This document shows positions 35,348-43,812 of a stretch of 64,000 bases of DNA, piece by piece; within the stretch, counting starts at the first letter, position 1; each line of letters begins with the position of its first letter. Both the position numbers and the translations under genes were made by a program. Origin of the DNA: JANPLD01 sp964445765 (lineage in GTDB: Bacteria; Pseudomonadota; Alphaproteobacteria; Rickettsiales; UBA8987). The stretch is taken from the NCBI GenBank assembly GCA_964445765.1, contig CAYULD010000003.1, forward strand, positions 252,638 through 316,637, given 5' to 3'. The notes below the pieces were generated by a model, which saw nothing but the letters and a program-made list of their open reading frames with translations, searched no databases and was not told the DNA's origin.

Positions 35348-36184
35348 ATGGCATTTCTTAAAAGAAAAAAGAAAGATGAGGATATTCAACCCATTGAGGC
35401 TAATGAGGTTGCAAATGATGCACCTCAAAATCAACCAGTTGAAGAGGAATCAGTTGAATCTATTCTTAAAGAAATTAAAAATATAGTTGCCGGTGGTGTA
35501 GCTGAAGAGGAAGAAACGCTTGAACTTACCGAGCTTGTGGAAAATGATGATTCTGAAAATAAAATACCTCAAGATGAAAAAATCATAAATTTTGAAGAAA
35601 AAATAATCTCTGCTGAAAAAGATGAAAAATCAGAGGAAGAGGATTTTGTAGATGTTCTGCAAGAAATAGATAATGAGCTTTCTGATGTTCAAGAAAATGC
35701 AAAAGAAGAGCATAAAATTGAAGAAGAAATTGCCCCACAAGAAATACAAATTGAAGAAGAAATTATTATAGAAGAAGAAATAATTAGTGAAGTTTCTTCA
35801 CCAAGTGAGAATATAACTCAACAATATGAAGAAATTAATAAGAATATTGCCTCTCTGAAAAAGGAAATTCTTGAAGAAAAACCAGTTTTAGATAATTCTT
35901 TAGTAAATCAGAATATAAATAAAACTATTTCAATGTCTGAAAAAGAGGCGTTAATTTCTAAAGAAATGGCTGAAAAATCAGCTCAGACAATTAAAAGTTT
36001 AATTGATAATATCCCACGCCCTAAAATTGAATCCCCTATGTTTAGAAATGGCTCCTCGGTTGAAGATTTGGTGCTTGAAAGCCTGAAACCTATGCTAAAA
36101 GAATGGCTTGATAAAAACCTAGAAAAAATTGTTCATGATGTAGTTGAAAAAGAAATTAAGAAAATTATCCCTCGTGAAGAGTAA
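35348..36184 (+). CDS. popZ: Polar organising protein PopZ (DUF2497)
   Basis: 278 residues. The short N-terminal helix SVESILKEIKNIVA, a long very acidic disordered middle (Glu/Ile-rich from about 50 to 160) and the conserved C-terminal assembly region SVEDLVLESLKPMLKEWLDKNL are the three parts of PopZ. It forms the pole-anchored matrix that holds the chromosome origin through ParB in alphaproteobacteria. It is the first of four overlapping genes with yraN, a BON lipoprotein and ybeY. PopZ is one of the better clues to the class of this organism. Confidence 0.85.
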   Translation: MAFLKRKKKDEDIQPIEANEVANDAPQNQPVEEESVESILKEIKNIVAGGVAEEEETLELTELVENDDSENKIPQDEKIINFEEKIISAEKDEKSEEEDFVDVLQEIDNELSDVQENAKEEHKIEEEIAPQEIQIEEEIIIEEEIISEVSSPSENITQQYEEINKNIASLKKEILEEKPVLDNSLVNQNINKTISMSEKEALISKEMAEKSAQTIKSLIDNIPRPKIESPMFRNGSSVEDLVLESLKPMLKEWLDKNLEKIVHDVVEKEIKKIIPREE

Positions 36185-36530
36185 CAAAACTAATTCTTAT
36201 AAATTTGGTTTAATTGCAGAGTTTATTGTTTGTATTTTTTTATTTTTTCAAGGCTATAAAATTTTAGAAAGACGCTTCAAAACTAAATTTGGTGAAATTG
36301 ATATTATTTGTAAAAGAGCTGAAAATATTGTTTTTGTTGAGGTTAAAGCTAGAAAAAACAATGATAATCAAGAAGTTTTAACCAGTAAGCAAATGAAAAG
36401 AATATTTGATGCATCAAGATATTTCTTAACAAAAAATAACAAATTTAGTGATTATAATTCACGCTTTGACTTGATAATTTTTAACTCTCCATTATCAATA
36501 AAACATATTAAAAATGCTTGGAGTTTTTAG
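36174..36530 (+). CDS. yraN: YraN family (UPF0102) endonuclease-like protein
   Basis: 118 residues from the GTG at 36174, which overlaps the popZ end by 11 bases; a TTG ten codons upstream is an alternative. The PD-(D/E)XK-like core is RFKTKFGEIDIICKR and VFVEVKARK (GEID...EVK). The biochemical role of this family is not established; a Holliday-junction-resolvase-like fold is known. It is followed by the BON gene with a short gap. Confidence 0.85.
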   Translation: MKSNKTNSYKFGLIAEFIVCIFLFFQGYKILERRFKTKFGEIDIICKRAENIVFVEVKARKNNDNQEVLTSKQMKRIFDASRYFLTKNNKFSDYNSRFDLIIFNSPLSIKHIKNAWSF

Positions 36531-36543
36531 GGTTTTGCTTTGT

Positions 36544-37341
36544 ATGAAATTAAGAAATTTTACAATTTTAGGGGTTTTATTAGTAACATCTTCTTGCGTG
36601 CCGGCAATCATTATGGGTGGGGCAGGGGTGCTTGGTTATTCTGCCTCTCAAGAGCGTGGAATTGGCGGAACAATTAGCGATAAAGCTATAGAAACTAAAT
36701 TAAATTCATTATTTTTAACCTCAAAATATAAAGAGCTTTTTACAAATGTTAGTGTTAGCTCTGTTGAAGGTAGGGTTTTGCTTGCTGGTAATGTGCCAAG
36801 TAGGGAGGCAAGAATCCAAGCGGAAAACATAACTTGGAGTTTAAGTAGCGTTAAGGAAGTTCTAAACCAAATTAAAGTGGTTGATAAATATAATTTTAGC
36901 ACCAAAGATTTAGCTAGAGATAGCTGGATTTCAACGCAAGTTGAATCAAGATTGCTATTTAGCAAAAATATATCATCATCAAATTACTCTGTTGAAACAG
37001 TTGATGGCTTTGTTTATTTACTTGGTGTTGCAAAAAGTAAAGAGGAGCTTCAAGCCGTTGCCTCAACAGCCGCACAAGTGCCGGGTGTTAAAAAAGTGGT
37101 TAGTTATATTCGCTTAAAAGATCAGCAAATTCAGATAAAAAATCCACTCAAAAAATCTGGAATAGTTGCTGAAGATGAAACTTATGATAGCGTTACTTAT
37201 CAACAGGTGGAAGAGGTTAATATTCCAAAACCTGCTACGCCAAGAGTTACTTCAAATGGAGCTTCAAATAACCCTTACGAAATTATAGAAGATGATATGC
37301 CAACCCTGCCTAGCTCAATTAGAATGGAAGATTCAAAATAA
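36544..37341 (+). CDS. BON-domain lipoprotein (DolP/OsmY-like)
   Basis: 265 residues from ATG 36544, chosen because it gives a lipoprotein signal (MKLRNFTILGVLLVTSSC) with the lipobox Cys at residue 18; a start ten codons earlier would bury it. Two BON domains follow, each with the GxVxLxGxVxSxxExxxAxxxAxxVxGVxxVxxxI pattern (SSVEGRVLLAGNVPS and TVDGFVYLLGVAKSK). The C-terminal 60 residues are Pro/Ser-rich. Such proteins bind phospholipid and keep outer-membrane integrity. The 3' end overlaps ybeY. Confidence 0.85.
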   Translation: MKLRNFTILGVLLVTSSCVPAIIMGGAGVLGYSASQERGIGGTISDKAIETKLNSLFLTSKYKELFTNVSVSSVEGRVLLAGNVPSREARIQAENITWSLSSVKEVLNQIKVVDKYNFSTKDLARDSWISTQVESRLLFSKNISSSNYSVETVDGFVYLLGVAKSKEELQAVASTAAQVPGVKKVVSYIRLKDQQIQIKNPLKKSGIVAEDETYDSVTYQQVEEVNIPKPATPRVTSNGASNNPYEIIEDDMPTLPSSIRMEDSK

Positions 37342-37825
37342 ATCTTTTGCTAAAATATCTAAAAAATATTTTTTGAAATTAGCAAATAATTTACTCTCTG
37401 AAGTTGTTAAAATTCTAAAATTAGAAAAATTTGTTGAGGGTTCTGAAATTTCAATTTTAGTTACAAATAACAATAAAATTCAAGAAATTAACAAAGAATA
37501 TCGTAAGAAAAATAAACCTACTAATGTTTTATCTTTTCCATTTTTAGAATTTAATGAAGGAAAATTTTTGGGTAATAAAAAGGCTTTTATTAAATTGCCA
37601 AAACCACAAATGATTGGTGAAGTTATAATTAGTTTTGAAAAATGTTTGGAAGAGGCAACTCAACAAAATAAGCCTTTTGAAAACCATTTAAGCCATTTAT
37701 TAATTCATTCTTATCTGCATATTTTTGGCTTTGACCATATAAGCGATAAAGACGCTAAAAGAATGGAAGATTTAGAAATAAAAATCCTTAAAAAGTTGGG
37801 TATAAAAAACCCTTATAATCTCTAA
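37292..37825 (+). CDS. ybeY: Endoribonuclease YbeY
   Basis: Up to 177 residues. The zinc motif HLLIHSYLHIFGFDH contains the H-x3-H-x5-H of YbeY, and KKNKPTNVLSFPF and MIGEVIISFE are family blocks. YbeY matures 16S rRNA 3' ends and takes part in ribosome quality control. The ATG chosen overlaps the BON gene by 50 bases; a later start is possible because the first residues are not conserved. It converges with the universal stress gene, ends overlapping by 4 bases. Confidence 0.9.
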   Translation: MICQPCLAQLEWKIQNKSFAKISKKYFLKLANNLLSEVVKILKLEKFVEGSEISILVTNNNKIQEINKEYRKKNKPTNVLSFPFLEFNEGKFLGNKKAFIKLPKPQMIGEVIISFEKCLEEATQQNKPFENHLSHLLIHSYLHIFGFDHISDKDAKRMEDLEIKILKKLGIKNPYNL

Positions 37826-38649
37826 TGCTTTAAGAAAACAGGGATATTCGCATTAGCAAGAATAAATTTTGTTGCACCGCCTAAAACTATTTGCCTCATT
37901 TTGCTGTGGGTATAAGCCCCCATAATTAGCATATTAGCATTTTGTTTTTCGGCTTCGCCTAAAATTTCATCACCAACACAACGATGAATTTTACTTATAT
38001 TTCTATGGTTTGCAGAGATATTATAAGTTTTTAGATAATCTAGCAAATCCCTAACTGATGACATATCTTTCTGAGATTCATCAATGGTAAGAATAGTAAT
38101 TTCCTTAGCCTTTTCTAGAAATGGAATTGCGGCTTTAACTGCACCAGATGCTCTAAAGCTGCCATCCCAAGCGATAATAATTTTATCCATACCGCTGTAA
38201 ACTTGGTTTTCAGGCATTAGAATAACTGGCCTGTTAGATTCAAAAAGGCAAGTTGGAATTATATTTTCAAAATCAATGCTAAATCTTTCAATACCTTTAT
38301 AGCAGGCGATTATATCAGTAAATTTACCCCAATATGCAACAATTTCTCTAGGGCTGCCGATTTCTGAAGTAAATTTTAACTTAGAAAAATTATGTTTATC
38401 AAAACTTTCTTTAATCTTATTTTGTGCAATTTTTATATCCCTCTGCACGCTTTCAAGATATTTGGCATATAGCCCCATTGTGCCTTCCCCAAGATAATTT
38501 GAGATTGAGGGAACATCAGCCTCAGGGCAGAGGTGCAAACATTTTGCGTTGAGTGAAAAATCTTCCGCAAGGGCATCAATAAAAAATAGGCTATCCAGCT
38601 CCTGCTTCTCACCTGCATAAAACAAGGTTAAATTTTTTGGATTAGGCAT
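37822..38649 (-). CDS. Universal stress protein, two-domain UspA family
   Basis: 275 residues. The C-terminal Usp domain is clear: KIIIAWDGSFRASGAVKAA at its start and MGAYTHSKMRQIVLGGATKF (G-x2-x-x9-G-[ST] ATP-loop type) at its end. The N-terminal half is a divergent Usp domain that lost most of the motif. Two-domain Usp proteins often respond to low oxygen or stationary phase. A perfect FNR/FixK box 53 bases upstream fits this. Confidence 0.85.
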   Translation of the reverse strand: MPNPKNLTLFYAGEKQELDSLFFIDALAEDFSLNAKCLHLCPEADVPSISNYLGEGTMGLYAKYLESVQRDIKIAQNKIKESFDKHNFSKLKFTSEIGSPREIVAYWGKFTDIIACYKGIERFSIDFENIIPTCLFESNRPVILMPENQVYSGMDKIIIAWDGSFRASGAVKAAIPFLEKAKEITILTIDESQKDMSSVRDLLDYLKTYNISANHRNISKIHRCVGDEILGEAEKQNANMLIMGAYTHSKMRQIVLGGATKFILANANIPVFLKH

Positions 38650-38701
38650 AAACTAAGTTTTTAATTTCCTCTATTCTATAGCCTATTCCATAGGAAAATA
38701 A

Positions 38702-38715
38702 TTGATATTAATCAA
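38702..38715 (-). promoter_or_regulatory. FNR/FixK-type binding site upstream of the universal stress gene
   Basis: TTGAT-atta-ATCAA is a perfect match to the FNR/FixK/Dnr consensus TTGAT-N4-ATCAA. On the minus strand a -10-like TATAGA lies at 38675-38680, which would put transcription start near 38668 and the box centre about 41 bases upstream, the position of class II FNR activation. Confidence 0.6.
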
Positions 38716-38742
38716 AATGGTTGAAATTAGTTATAAGTCAAT

Positions 38743-38762
38743 TTAGATTTTAGAAAATCTAA
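38743..38762. promoter_or_regulatory. 20-base palindrome upstream of the DUF5655-like gene
   Basis: ttagatttt-ag-aaaatctaa is a perfect inverted repeat in the divergent gap between the universal stress gene and the nuclease-like gene. It may be an operator or simply A+T-rich dyad DNA; no factor is suggested. Confidence 0.3.
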
Positions 38763-38864
38763 TAGCATTACAAAAAAGAAGTTTGTATTATGTTCTTAGT
38801 AATTTGAATAAATATTTTATATTTAGGTTAAAAAATCTAAAAGGAAAATTAGATAAACTAAAAT

Positions 38865-39683
38865 ATGCTAGAAGTTAAGCTTTTTAAATTTCTTAACAAT
38901 AAGACACTTGAAATAAAGGAAGATTTTTCGGGTTCAGAAAAAGCCGTTCAAAAATTGTTTGAAAGCAATTTGGAAAGTTTGCTCAATATATATTTTCTTG
39001 AAACAGAATTCAGCACTGGTTATTCACATGGTGGAAGGATAGACACTTTGGGTTTAGATTCCAATAATTGTCCTGTAATTATTGAATATAAAAAACATTC
39101 AGATGCAAATGTTATAACACAAGGTTTATATTATCTTGATTGGCTTTTTGATCATAAATCAGATTTTAGAGATTTGGTAAAAAATAAACTTGGAGAAGAA
39201 AAAGCTAATTGCATAAATTTTGCAGGAGCAAGGCTTATATGTATTTCAAGAGAGTTTAATAAATTTGATTTTTCTGCCATTCAACATATCAACAAAAATA
39301 TTGATTTAATTAAGTATAGAAAATTTGAGGATAATGTTTTTTACATTGAAACCATTGACCCTAAAAATATAATTAGAAAGCCAATTAAGGTTGGCCGAAA
39401 TAGTGAAAAAAGTAACAAAATCAGCATTAAAGAAACTGAGTTTGAGCAGCATGAAAAAAGTAAATTTGAGAAGAAGGTAGAAAAACTGTATAATTGGTTT
39501 GAAAAGCAAGGGGGCTTGGTTGATAAAACTAGACTAGCAACACATTGTAAGCTATTTGATAACAGAAAAGAAAGAGAGGATGCTATCAAAGAACTTTGCG
39601 ACCAAGACAAGATAGAAATCATAATTTTACAAGGCATGGGGCAGAAAAAAACCGCCTATAAAATAAAAAGAACAATTTTATAG
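38865..39683 (+). CDS. PD-(D/E)XK nuclease-like protein (DUF5655/DUF91-like)
   Basis: 272 residues. The N-terminal domain has SGGRIDTLGLDSN-type core (GGRIDTLG, then PVIIEYKK), an E-x-K nuclease-like site. N-terminal EKAVQKLFESNLESLLN is the helix usual in this family. Residues 205-272 form a small separate domain, possibly winged helix, ending KTAYKIKR. The family often appears with restriction or defence genes but the biological role is unclear. It is a lone gene convergent with pdhB. Confidence 0.65.
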   Translation: MLEVKLFKFLNNKTLEIKEDFSGSEKAVQKLFESNLESLLNIYFLETEFSTGYSHGGRIDTLGLDSNNCPVIIEYKKHSDANVITQGLYYLDWLFDHKSDFRDLVKNKLGEEKANCINFAGARLICISREFNKFDFSAIQHINKNIDLIKYRKFEDNVFYIETIDPKNIIRKPIKVGRNSEKSNKISIKETEFEQHEKSKFEKKVEKLYNWFEKQGGLVDKTRLATHCKLFDNRKEREDAIKELCDQDKIEIIILQGMGQKKTAYKIKRTIL

Positions 39684-39788
39684 TTTTTAAATACTTGGAA
39701 AGATATAAAATGCTTAAGCTATTTCGTTTGCTTTAACTGATTTTTTTTAGATTGTTTCTATACTTTTATAAGCTTAATTACAAAAAAA

Positions 39789-40790
39789 CTACTTCTTTCT
39801 ATAAAGGGTTTTTTTGGTTGCTTTTATTATGTCTGCAATTTGTGGGAGGGCTAGCTTTTCAAGGTTTGCCGCATAGGGTAGGGGAACATCAACGCCACAA
39901 ACCCTTTCAACTGGTGCATCAAGATAATCAAAGGCTTCTTCCATAATGGTTGCAGAAATTTCACTAGCAACGCCTGCAAATGGCCAGCCTTCCTCAACGG
40001 AAACTAAGCGAGAAGTTTTCTTAACTGAATTTATTATCGTCTCTTTATCTAGCGGGCGGATTGTTCTTAAATCAATAACCTCCGCAGAAATTCCCTCTTT
40101 TGCGAGTTCTTCAGCGGCAGCAAGTGCATTATCAACTTGCAGAGAAAACGCAGTGATTGTAACATCTGTGCCTTTGCGAATAATAGCGGCTTTGCCAATT
40201 TCTACTAAATAATCACCTGAGCTATATTTTTCATCTTCTGGAATATCATATTGTTTTCCATAAGAAATTTCATTCTCAAGGAAAATTACCGGGTTTGGAT
40301 TTCTAATAGCGGCTTTTAGCAAACCCTTTGCTGAGGCGGAATCCCAAGGGGCAATAACAATAAGCCCCGGGCAATGTGCATACCAAGAAGCATAACATTG
40401 GCTATGTTGCGCACCAACACGAGCTGCCGCACCATTTGGCCCACGAAATACAATCGGGCATTTAACTTGGCCACCACTCATATAATTTGTTTTAGCAGCT
40501 GAGTTAATAATTTGATCAATCGCCTGCATTCCAAAATTCCAAGTCATAAACTCAACAATCGGCTTAAGCCCAGCCATTGAAGCGCCAACGCCAATTCCAG
40601 CGAAGCCGTGCTCAGTGATAGGGGTATCAATAACACGCTTTTCACCAAATTCTTGCAATAAACCTTCTGTAACCTTGTAAGCACCTTGATATTCAGCAAC
40701 TTCCTCGCCCATAACAAAAACATCTTTATCAAGCCTCATTTCTTCGGCCATTGCATCTCTTAAAGCTACTCTAACGGTTTGTTTTGGCAT
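39789..40790 (-). CDS. pdhB: Pyruvate dehydrogenase E1 component, beta subunit
   Basis: 333 residues, transketolase-like pyrimidine domain and C-terminal domain. Typical segments: VFVMGEEVAEYQGAYKVTEG, DTPITEHGFAGIGVGASM and VFRGPNGAAARVGAQHSQ. It makes up the E1 heterotetramer with PdhA, which decarboxylates pyruvate with thiamine diphosphate. pdhA and the E2/E3 genes are not adjacent, although many alphaproteobacteria have them together. Branched-chain keto acid E1-beta is a less likely reading. Confidence 0.92.
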   Translation of the reverse strand: MPKQTVRVALRDAMAEEMRLDKDVFVMGEEVAEYQGAYKVTEGLLQEFGEKRVIDTPITEHGFAGIGVGASMAGLKPIVEFMTWNFGMQAIDQIINSAAKTNYMSGGQVKCPIVFRGPNGAAARVGAQHSQCYASWYAHCPGLIVIAPWDSASAKGLLKAAIRNPNPVIFLENEISYGKQYDIPEDEKYSSGDYLVEIGKAAIIRKGTDVTITAFSLQVDNALAAAEELAKEGISAEVIDLRTIRPLDKETIINSVKKTSRLVSVEEGWPFAGVASEISATIMEEAFDYLDAPVERVCGVDVPLPYAANLEKLALPQIADIIKATKKTLYRKK

Positions 40791-40860
40791 AATTATATTT
40801 TTTGAATTATTTTTTAGAATTATTTATAATATTTAACTGAAAAATGAAAGATAAAATAAT

Positions 40861-41646
40861 TTAAGAAGAAAAGCCTTGATTAATTACATTTTCGCAATGC
40901 TTGCTAAGTTCTTTTCTGCAACCAAAATCAGAAAATTTAACGCCTTGATGATAAATCAACTTAACTTCTGCACCTTTAACACCAAGTAAATTCCAGAAAT
41001 GAGGTAAAAATTTCATATCACCATACCAAGCAATTTTATCAAGATTTTCAGAATTTGCAGGCATTCCATCAATTTTAGTATAAACTATTGAAATTGGCTG
41101 AACACAAATATTTTTATCATCACCAGCATTATTATTTTCAGAGTTTAAGTTTGGCTCTGCAACACTAAAAAGTGATGACTTAAAGGGTAAAACCTTTGTG
41201 CCATCATTGGTTGTGCCTTCAGGAAATAGAACAATGCTATCACCTGATTTTATAAGGCTTTGAATGGTTTCCTTTTGCTCTAAAGCACGCAAAGAATCTC
41301 TTTGAATGTAAACTGGAAGCGACAAATTAACTAAAAAATTTATTATTGGCCATTTTGATACTTCAATTTTAGGAGTATATCTGGCAGAAATTTTTGAGCC
41401 TAAAACCATTATATCAAGGTAAGAAGTATGGTTGGAAACATATAAAACTGCATCATCTGGAAGGTTTTCAAAGCCTTCCTCCTTAACTTTTACATTAAAT
41501 ATTTTAAGAATTGCTGAGAAATAAAATTTGAGAAATTTTTCGTGTTTTTCAATAGAAAATCTATAAGTAAAAATCGCAAAAAACAGGCAGGATATTGTAA
41601 AAAAGACGAATAAAGAAAATTTTATAAAAGCCCTAAAATTACTCAT
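40861..41646 (-). CDS. olsA: Lysophospholipid acyltransferase (OlsA/PlsC family)
   Basis: 261 residues with one N-terminal membrane helix (FSLFVFFTISCLFFAIFTYRF). The acyltransferase motifs are VSNHTSYLDIMVLG (NHxxxxD) and VLFPEGTTNDGTKVL (FPEGT). It lies two bases downstream of the olsB homologue, matching the olsBA operon in which OlsA adds the second acyl chain to lyso-ornithine lipid. A PlsC function in phosphatidic acid synthesis, alone or in addition, is possible. Confidence 0.8.
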   Translation of the reverse strand: MSNFRAFIKFSLFVFFTISCLFFAIFTYRFSIEKHEKFLKFYFSAILKIFNVKVKEEGFENLPDDAVLYVSNHTSYLDIMVLGSKISARYTPKIEVSKWPIINFLVNLSLPVYIQRDSLRALEQKETIQSLIKSGDSIVLFPEGTTNDGTKVLPFKSSLFSVAEPNLNSENNNAGDDKNICVQPISIVYTKIDGMPANSENLDKIAWYGDMKFLPHFWNLLGVKGAEVKLIYHQGVKFSDFGCRKELSKHCENVINQGFSS

Positions 41647-41648
41647 AA

Positions 41649-42461
41649 TTATTTAACAAAATGTTCTGAATATCTTTTTACAATTTTTTGAGTATCCATA
41701 ATAGTGCAAACATCAGTGGTTTCACAAATATTATCAATAACTGCACCTTCGCCAATCATACAGCCAGTGCGAATATAACCTTTAATTAATGATGGTAAGT
41801 TTGATAGAGCCTTTTTCTTGTCAATATTTTCAAGTGGCAGAATATCAATATTTGCCCTAAATTTAGGCAGGGCAACTGGGCAGATTTCCTCAGGTGCTTT
41901 GTGATAATGCATTAAATATGAGATTGATTCCTGATGAGATTTTGCATCAACGCCAATAAAACTTGCACAACCAAAGAGGTAATTAATTTTATGAAATGCA
42001 ATAAAAGCACCAATTCCACGCCATAAAAGCTGAATTGCTTTACCATCACGATATTTTGGGTGAATGCAAGATCTGCCAAGCTCAAGCAAGTTATATTTTG
42101 AGTTTTTTAGTTTTGAAATATCAAATTCTCCCTCAGTATAAAATTTGGAGGGGGTTTTTGTTTCGTTTCTTCTAAGCAACCTATAAGTGCCAACAACTTT
42201 TGGGTTTGCGGGGTTTTCATCATCAATTACAAGAAGATGCTCACATTCTTTATCAAATTCATCTTCATCAATTTTACCAGAAGGGGTGGTGATATTTTTC
42301 GGCTCTTCAAAAAAGACAAATTGCCTTAATTCTTGAGATTTTCTGAGTTCTTCTTGTGTTTCTGCAAGTTTGAGGTGAAGAAAGCCCATTCTGCAATCAG
42401 ATAAATCAGGAAAAACCGATGTATTAAGAGGCATTTTTTGCAAATTAGTTTTAATTCGCAT
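41649..42461 (-). CDS. olsB: L-ornithine N-alpha-acyltransferase OlsB-like
   Basis: 270 residues, GNAT-related acyltransferase of the OlsB/hemolysin type. Typical pieces are LELGRSCIHPKYRDGKAIQLLW region (GRSCV.P.YR) and FGCASFIGVDA. It would transfer a 3-hydroxyacyl group from ACP to ornithine, giving lyso-ornithine lipid, which the adjacent olsA product completes. Ornithine lipids are phosphorus-free membrane lipids frequent in alphaproteobacteria, often made under phosphate limitation. I do not see a Pho box upstream. Confidence 0.85.
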   Translation of the reverse strand: MRIKTNLQKMPLNTSVFPDLSDCRMGFLHLKLAETQEELRKSQELRQFVFFEEPKNITTPSGKIDEDEFDKECEHLLVIDDENPANPKVVGTYRLLRRNETKTPSKFYTEGEFDISKLKNSKYNLLELGRSCIHPKYRDGKAIQLLWRGIGAFIAFHKINYLFGCASFIGVDAKSHQESISYLMHYHKAPEEICPVALPKFRANIDILPLENIDKKKALSNLPSLIKGYIRTGCMIGEGAVIDNICETTDVCTIMDTQKIVKRYSEHFVK

Positions 42462-42567
42462 TAAATTATTTTCACGCTTAAATCAACTAATGATTTTATT
42501 GAACAATTATCTAAACTAAATTATTGACAAAGGCAGTGATAATAAACTATTGAGGAGATGTTTTTAT

Positions 42568-42642
42568 GGCTCGGTAGCTCAGTGGTAGAGCAGGAGGATC
42601 ATAATCTCTTGGTCGGGGGTTCAAATCCCTCCCGAGTCACCA
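42568..42642 (+). tRNA. tRNA-Met (anticodon CAT), elongator type
   Basis: Acceptor GGCTCGG/CCGAGTC with one G-T pair, D-arm gctcagtggtagagc, anticodon loop atCATaa, T-loop gttcaaatc, encoded CCA. G1-C72 pairing excludes initiator tRNA. An isoleucine tRNA with lysidine-modified CAT cannot be fully excluded. A TTGACA at 42524-42529 is a likely -35 element. Five bases separate it from convergent greA. Confidence 0.85.
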
Positions 42643-42647
42643 TAAAT

Positions 42648-43124
42648 TTAGGCTTTGTAGCTAACTTTTAATATTTCATATTTTCTTTTACCACCGGGGG
42701 TTTGAACGGTAACTATATCGCCCTCTTCTTTGCCAATTAAAGCGTGTGCTATTGGCGATGTAACTGAAATTTTATGGTTTTCAATATCCGCTTCATATTC
42801 ACTAACAATTTGATATTTTTTCTTTTCTTCTGTTTCATCATCAATCATTTCAACAGTTGCACCAAAAACAATTCTTTCACCTGAAAGTTTAGATACATCA
42901 ATAATTTCTGCATTTGCAATAATATTTTCAAGCTCTTGAATTCTGCCCTCAATAAAACTTTGCTTTTCTTTTGCAGCGTGATATTCGGCGTTTTCTTTCA
43001 AATCCCCGTGGGATCTAGCCTCAGCAATAGCTTCTATAATAGCTGGCCTATCTTCAAACTTCATTTTTTTATGCTCAAATTCAAGCTTTTCATAGCCTTG
43101 TTTGGTAATTGCAATTTTAGACAT
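42648..43124 (-). CDS. greA: Transcription elongation factor GreA
   Basis: 158 residues: N-terminal coiled coil with ARSHGDLKENAEYHAAKE (the catalytic Asp/Glu tip, DLxENAEY) and the C-terminal FKBP-like domain ending in SPIAHALIGKEEGDIVTV. GreA rescues backtracked RNA polymerase by stimulating transcript cleavage. It stands alone, divergent from engB with a 76-base gap. Confidence 0.96.
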   Translation of the reverse strand: MSKIAITKQGYEKLEFEHKKMKFEDRPAIIEAIAEARSHGDLKENAEYHAAKEKQSFIEGRIQELENIIANAEIIDVSKLSGERIVFGATVEMIDDETEEKKKYQIVSEYEADIENHKISVTSPIAHALIGKEEGDIVTVQTPGGKRKYEILKVSYKA

Positions 43125-43200
43125 AACAAATTTATTTTTTGTGTATTATAATTAGGCAAGTTAGTTTATATATTTGAATTCTTATTACAACTAATTTTTA

Positions 43201-43812
43201 ATGAAAAATATAAATCGTAAAATCAGAAATTGGAGCAATTGTGAGTTTAAAATTGGTGCAAATTCTATTGAGGCTATTCCACCAACTAGCCTAAATGAGG
43301 TTGCTTTTGCTGGCAGATCAAATGTTGGTAAATCATCATTAATTAATTCACTTACAGGCAGAAATTCATTAACGAGAGTTTCAAAAACCCCCGGTTGCAC
43401 TAAACAATTAAATTTTTTTCTGCTAGAAGAAAAAATTTATTTAGTTGATATGCCCGGTTATGGTTTTGCTCAAATTAGCAAAAAAGAACAGCTTAATTGG
43501 GGCAAACTTATTAAAGATTATTTATGCGGAAGGCCTTATTTGAAAAGGGTTTATATTCTAATTGATTCTAGAGTTGGCTTTAAGCCTGTTGATGAAGAAA
43601 TTATGAAATTGTTAGATACTAGTGCAGTGAGTTACCAAGTTGTTTTTACTAAAGCTGATAAAACTTCTGATAAAGAAACTGAAAAATTGCAAAAATCATT
43701 TGATGGAATTTATAAAAAGCACCCAGCGATGCACCCAGAATTTTTAATTACAAGCTCAGTTAACAATGCAGGAATAGAAAAATTACAGGCTGAGATTGAG
43801 GCTTTTATTTAG
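43201..43812 (+). CDS. engB: Ribosome biogenesis GTP-binding protein EngB (YihA/YsxC)
   Basis: 203 residues. G1 is AFAGRSNVGKSSLINSL (Lys44), G2 Thr-containing KTPGCTKQLNFF, G3 VDMPGYGFA and G4 FTKADK. It is needed for large ribosomal subunit assembly. The 3' end overlaps that of convergent lpxK by 8 bases. Confidence 0.96.
   Translation: MKNINRKIRNWSNCEFKIGANSIEAIPPTSLNEVAFAGRSNVGKSSLINSLTGRNSLTRVSKTPGCTKQLNFFLLEEKIYLVDMPGYGFAQISKKEQLNWGKLIKDYLCGRPYLKRVYILIDSRVGFKPVDEEIMKLLDTSAVSYQVVFTKADKTSDKETEKLQKSFDGIYKKHPAMHPEFLITSSVNNAGIEKLQAEIEAFI

Noticed and set aside
39752..40212. Two plus-strand frames over pdhB
   Set aside because: Antisense shadows of pdhB with no start signals.
42568..42642. 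Initiator tRNA-fMet
   Set aside because: The first acceptor pair is G1-C72, not the unpaired C1-A72 of initiator tRNAs.
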